This document shows positions 60,261 to 64,000 of a stretch of DNA of 64,000 nucleotides, piece by piece. This stretch comes from Eulemur rufifrons (lineage: Eukaryota; Chordata; Mammalia; Primates; Lemuridae). How positions within the stretch are numbered: position 1 is the stretch's first letter; each line of letters opens with the position of its first letter. The notes under the pieces are model-generated. The model was not told where the DNA came from. It searched no databases and was given only the letters and a program-made list of their open reading frames with translations. The position numbers and the translations under genes were made by a program. The stretch lies in NCBI RefSeq assembly GCF_041146395.1, contig NC_090989.1:245200843-245264842 (forward strand). The letters are read 5' to 3'.

Positions 60261-63254
60261 CTACAAAATATTATCTAATATAGAAAATATGTTCTATGTA
60301 TAGTAATAATAAGACAAAAACACTTTATTTCATCTTTTGGCAGTAATGGCCTTTTCTAAAAATATGTACAAAAACAATTCCTTAATCAAGTTTGCCTTGT
60401 TTTATACCATATGAGATTCATACTCTGGTGACTACAGACTGATCTAGGATTAAGAGGAAGGACATCATTATACCATAGAAATGTAATTCACAAATATAAG
60501 CCATATATGCCATTTTAAATTTTCTAGTAGCCACATTTAAAAAAGTAAAAAGAAACATGAAATTAATTTTAGTGATATATTTTGTTTTAAGGTATGATTT
60601 TATGTAATCAAATATATGCTTTTATGTAGTCATTATAAAATTTATTAATAAGATAGTTTGCATTCTTTTTTCCATTCTGTCTTCAAAATTCTGTGTATAT
60701 TTTATGCTTATGGTATATCTCAGTTTGGACTAGTCACATTTCCACTATTTATGTTGGCTACCGTATTGGATAGTGCAGTTCTACAGGATTGATAATAGTC
60801 TATGAAGTACCCTAGCACAAGAACTCTGCTCAAAAAGAACGTTCTGTGCTGATAAACAAGGGCATTCAGGGATCTCTTATGAAGGTAGCACAAGCAAAAA
60901 AGTGGAACAAAGGCAGAAAAATTAATAGAGTTCAAGAGACAGAAGAAAGAAGGTGGGGAGTCAAACCCACGAATAAAGAGAAGCCAGCCTTGGATAAGCA
61001 GGAGCCTATAGAGAAGCGGTCAGTAGAAACAATAGCAGCACCAAATACGGACAGAGACCCAGACAAAGGGAAGTTGAATCATGGTAACAGCAGACTACTG
61101 ATAATGTCAGTTGCCCAGTAAAGCTGTTACATACACTAAAATGTTATTTCAGTTCTCCCTGAGGCCTGACAATGTAGCTTATGAAAAAGACTCCTATTTT
61201 CCATTTTCCTTCATTACCATATTTCCTTTCAACAAACTTCTATCATTTAATATATATGCACTATAGATAGAAGCAACTTTATTTTTCCTTCTACTGTCCT
61301 TTTAAATTTATTTATAGAGTATTCTTTCTCTGGCACTGAAAAAAAAAGTACAACTAGCAACCTGACTTCTTATTCACTCTAAAATGAGAAAAAAATTCTG
61401 TGGTTCTTTTAGGTCATTCTCATTTCTGTAATTGAAATGTTCAGTCTCCGGTAATAATCAAAACTCCAGATTTCTTCTTCTTGCTGTAGGTTGGAAGCCT
61501 GCAGTCAGGAAAATGGGTTTTCTTGTCCTCCTCTCCCATTTTCTATCCCTTATTCCCCAACTTTCTGACCACAGTTTTGTTTTGCTTTTTATTTCTAGGG
61601 TTCAAGCAAGATAGAGAGAAACAGAGGACGAAAAGCAGGAAATTTTTACTGAAGATTCATAATGATCCAGCACTGGCATGTCTGAGATTGTCTAGTGTTT
61701 AAAACTGACTCTTCTTCCTCTCCTTGTCACTTTTGTGTGTTCTCCAGAGACCCCCATCTGCCTACAGAGTTGAGGGTCTCCCTTTAGAGGGTTCCTCTGA
61801 CATGGGTAAATGCAAGGGGTAGTGTTTGATCCTTAGGCAGCTTTTGGCATTCTGTCATTTACTTCTACCTTCTTCCCATCATACCATAATCACTGGTATT
61901 AACCTGAGTTAACTAAATACATTGACACCATATTAAAAATGACTTCACTAATGGAACTGATATATTAAAAATCCCTTGCATGAAGATTGGATGGGCATTA
62001 CTAAGGTTTACCTTTACTCTCCTATCCACTTTCTTCTCCCATGGTTCACTAACCTCTTCTAATTGACTCTATAGCTACATGTTAATACATGTTAATATAG
62101 CAAATCAGATTACCACCTGAGCCCCTTTATGTATTTTTACTCAACTTGCAGGCCATTTCTCTGTTCCATTATGTGTTGACTTTTAAAGATTAACTCTCAA
62201 AGGGCAATTGATTTTTTTTATATCCTAGTTTCTCAGGAAAGCTTTACTGTATCATATATACACATTGAAAACACTAAGCTTCAGCTTTGGGATATTTTAA
62301 TCAAATTCCGTGACAATATACTTGTTTTTTCAGTACTTTGCTTTCTCTGTTCTGCATATTAAGAACCTGATGCTCAGCGACACAATTTTTAAAATGTCCT
62401 AATAAGCAAATCATGAATATTTAAACTCATACTGAGAAGATTTTCTTATTATGTCCCCTTCCTTCTTGAGTCTATCCTAGAATATGCCATACTTTCAAAC
62501 TCTAGCTTACTGCTCACGTTAGCTTGAATGGCCAATTCATTTCTACTTGAGCTATCACTTAGAAAACACACAAATAAATATTGCTGCTTGGATGAAAAGA
62601 ACAAAACAGAATTTTTTTAAAGAAATAAAATTTCAAACTATAAAAGTTATAAAACAGTTTTCAGATAAATCACAAATGTTAGCACTGCAAATATTTATTT
62701 CTGTGGTTTAGAGGAAATTTTTCTGAGCAGATTTAAATAACTGAGTCTGTCTCTGCAATCACTAATTGTCACATCTTCTAAAGGGTTAGAACCACTTTAG
62801 AAATGCACACTGGGCTTCAAACATATCATCTCTGAACAGGCCTTATGTGTCTGGGTAACGCTAACTGGGTCACACTTCAAGCTGAAGAAATCCAATTGCA
62901 CCTTACAGAGGACACAGAGTACATATGTGCTTGCAAAGTTGAGTGCAGAAATCAAAATAATTGATCTGATAATGCAGATAAAATATGTTCCTGTTAGACG
63001 AAGCCAGGTAATTTAGGCATGAATAACATTTTAGTATTGAATTCTTAGAATAATTGAGTGTCATAAGCCTTCATTTAAATTTTACAGATAGATACTGTGA
63101 AAGAATGCTCGCTAATCAGAAGTGACTCACTGTCTTTGAATTAAAGTTTGAATTGAAGTTTAAAGGTAGTGTTTTGTGTAATAAATGTGATATTATTCTA
63201 AAATGTCATTCATGATTTAACTTAAGATTAAATAGCAAGTAACAAAAAAAAATA
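60261..63254. other. Unassigned sequence with a Lys-rich open frame
   Basis: About 3 kb without clear repeats. The open frame at 60846-61121 (91 residues, plus) is rich in Lys, Glu and Arg, with no motif, signal peptide or membrane segment seen. I see no good acceptor/donor pair around it. No assignment. Confidence 0.4.
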
Positions 63255-63420
63255 GGTAACATTTATTGAGGAATTACTACTATGTGTCAGATATTGTGCT
63301 AAAAGCTTTACGTGGATTATCATGCATACATCATAATGGAGATATTACAGTGGGATCCCATTGCCCACAGATGATTGGTGAGATAGTGCCTAGGAATTCT
63401 TCTAGAATTAAGAAATTATT
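63255..63420 (-). repeat. MIR-type SINE, antisense
   Basis: 'aacatttattgaggaattactactatgtgtcagatattgtgctaaaagctttacgtgg' is the typical start of antisense MIR-type copies. Confidence 0.7.
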
Positions 63421-64000
63421 TTTTTTTTCTTTTTTATGGAGAGGAAAAACCATTATATTATTCTAAAATTCTTTCGTTATAAAGATTAGAAACAGTATTT
63501 GTTGAGTTTTTTTTCTCTTATCTGCAGACCAGCAGGCTTTTTTGCATCTCAGATATATTCTACATTGGTCTCTATTTAGTACTTTGGCTCTTATGAGTCT
63601 TACAAGCATTTTTAATTAGGGTTTTTAAATCTTTTCCTTGCCCCATTGGTGGTATACATTTTCTGAAGACAGTGAATAAAATCACACACAGGTCTCATAG
63701 CCTTTGAGGTTATTGTCATTTCCCCCCTTTTAATTCATAATAAATAAATTTGAGAGGGTTGGAGCCTTTAAATTAACAAAAGGTTAAATAAAATTTTATG
63801 ATATCCCTTGCTGATTTCCTGGCTAGTACTGCATTTTGAGTAATACATCATTAGGAAAATCACCCTCTAATGCATAATTGTAATATTATGATGGAAGAGT
63901 TGTTACTTAGAGGCATCTCCTTAAATAGACTGTTAGCCCCAAGAGCCTTAAAAAAGGCAAGTGAATTTCTTCCAGGGTTGCTGAGAAAGACCTTCAAAAG
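63421..64000. other. Unassigned AT-rich end of window
   Basis: No gene or recognised repeat; T-rich tract at 63419-63436. Confidence 0.5.

Noticed and set aside
1..64000. tRNA, snRNA, 5S, 7SL or Y RNA genes
   Set aside because: No cloverleaf with B-box (ggttcgaatcc type) or snRNA start sequence was seen; the only RNA polymerase III-type promoters belong to Alu and old MIR copies.

Overview
This window is nuclear DNA from a strepsirrhine primate, most likely a lemur. The evidence is its repeats. Three Alu elements (958-1294, 21324-21650, 43257-43597) carry the strepsirrhine-type duplicated middle A-rich segment between the two arms, with a second A-rich tract around 'ggccaactaaaaatat'. An L1 3' end at 46770-47470 has a tail I associate with lemur L1s. 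The sequence is AT-rich and repeat-dense. I see no complete host gene, CRISPR array, operon or convincing RNA gene. It reads as intergenic or deep intronic sequence.

Layout. 1-1300: old antisense HAL1/L1 ORF1-type LINE with an Alu inserted. 4530-8990: sense L2 split by an antisense L1 of about 4.0 kb. That L1 has both ends and an 18-bp target-site duplication (TSD) but has lost most of ORF2. 9761-10089 and 19560-20028: hAT-type DNA transposons. 12390-18000: L2 pieces, a tiny poly-A retroinsertion with a 19-bp TSD (14555-14661), and an antisense L1M. 20930-21181: TTAA-bounded candidate MITE. 34492-35378: antisense MLT1 LTR with a hAT element nested in it. 35587-35751: the only candidate host coding exon. 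38545-40150: three L1 3' fragments. 40595-43665: an LTR with an Alu inside, then a sense L1M with an Alu inside. 46770-50261: L1, MLT1, MIR and a TcMar/Tigger transposon with transposase remnants. 50262-64000: mostly unassigned sequence with MIR and L2 fragments, one MaLR-like LTR and one Alu right arm.

The possible functional element I would check first is the 165-bp exon-like block at 35587-35751. It has a CAG|gtaagt-type donor, an AG acceptor, an open symmetric phase and a TA-free 55-codon reading frame, but I cannot assign it to a gene. The other interest is mutational: two perfect short palindromes lie inside repeats whose usual sequence, as I remember it, lacks one arm (6281-6314 and 48354-48380), which suggests template-switch mutation. 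No new biological system is evident. Family names and boundaries come from pattern recognition without a database search; boundaries without a stated TSD are good to roughly 10-50 bases.
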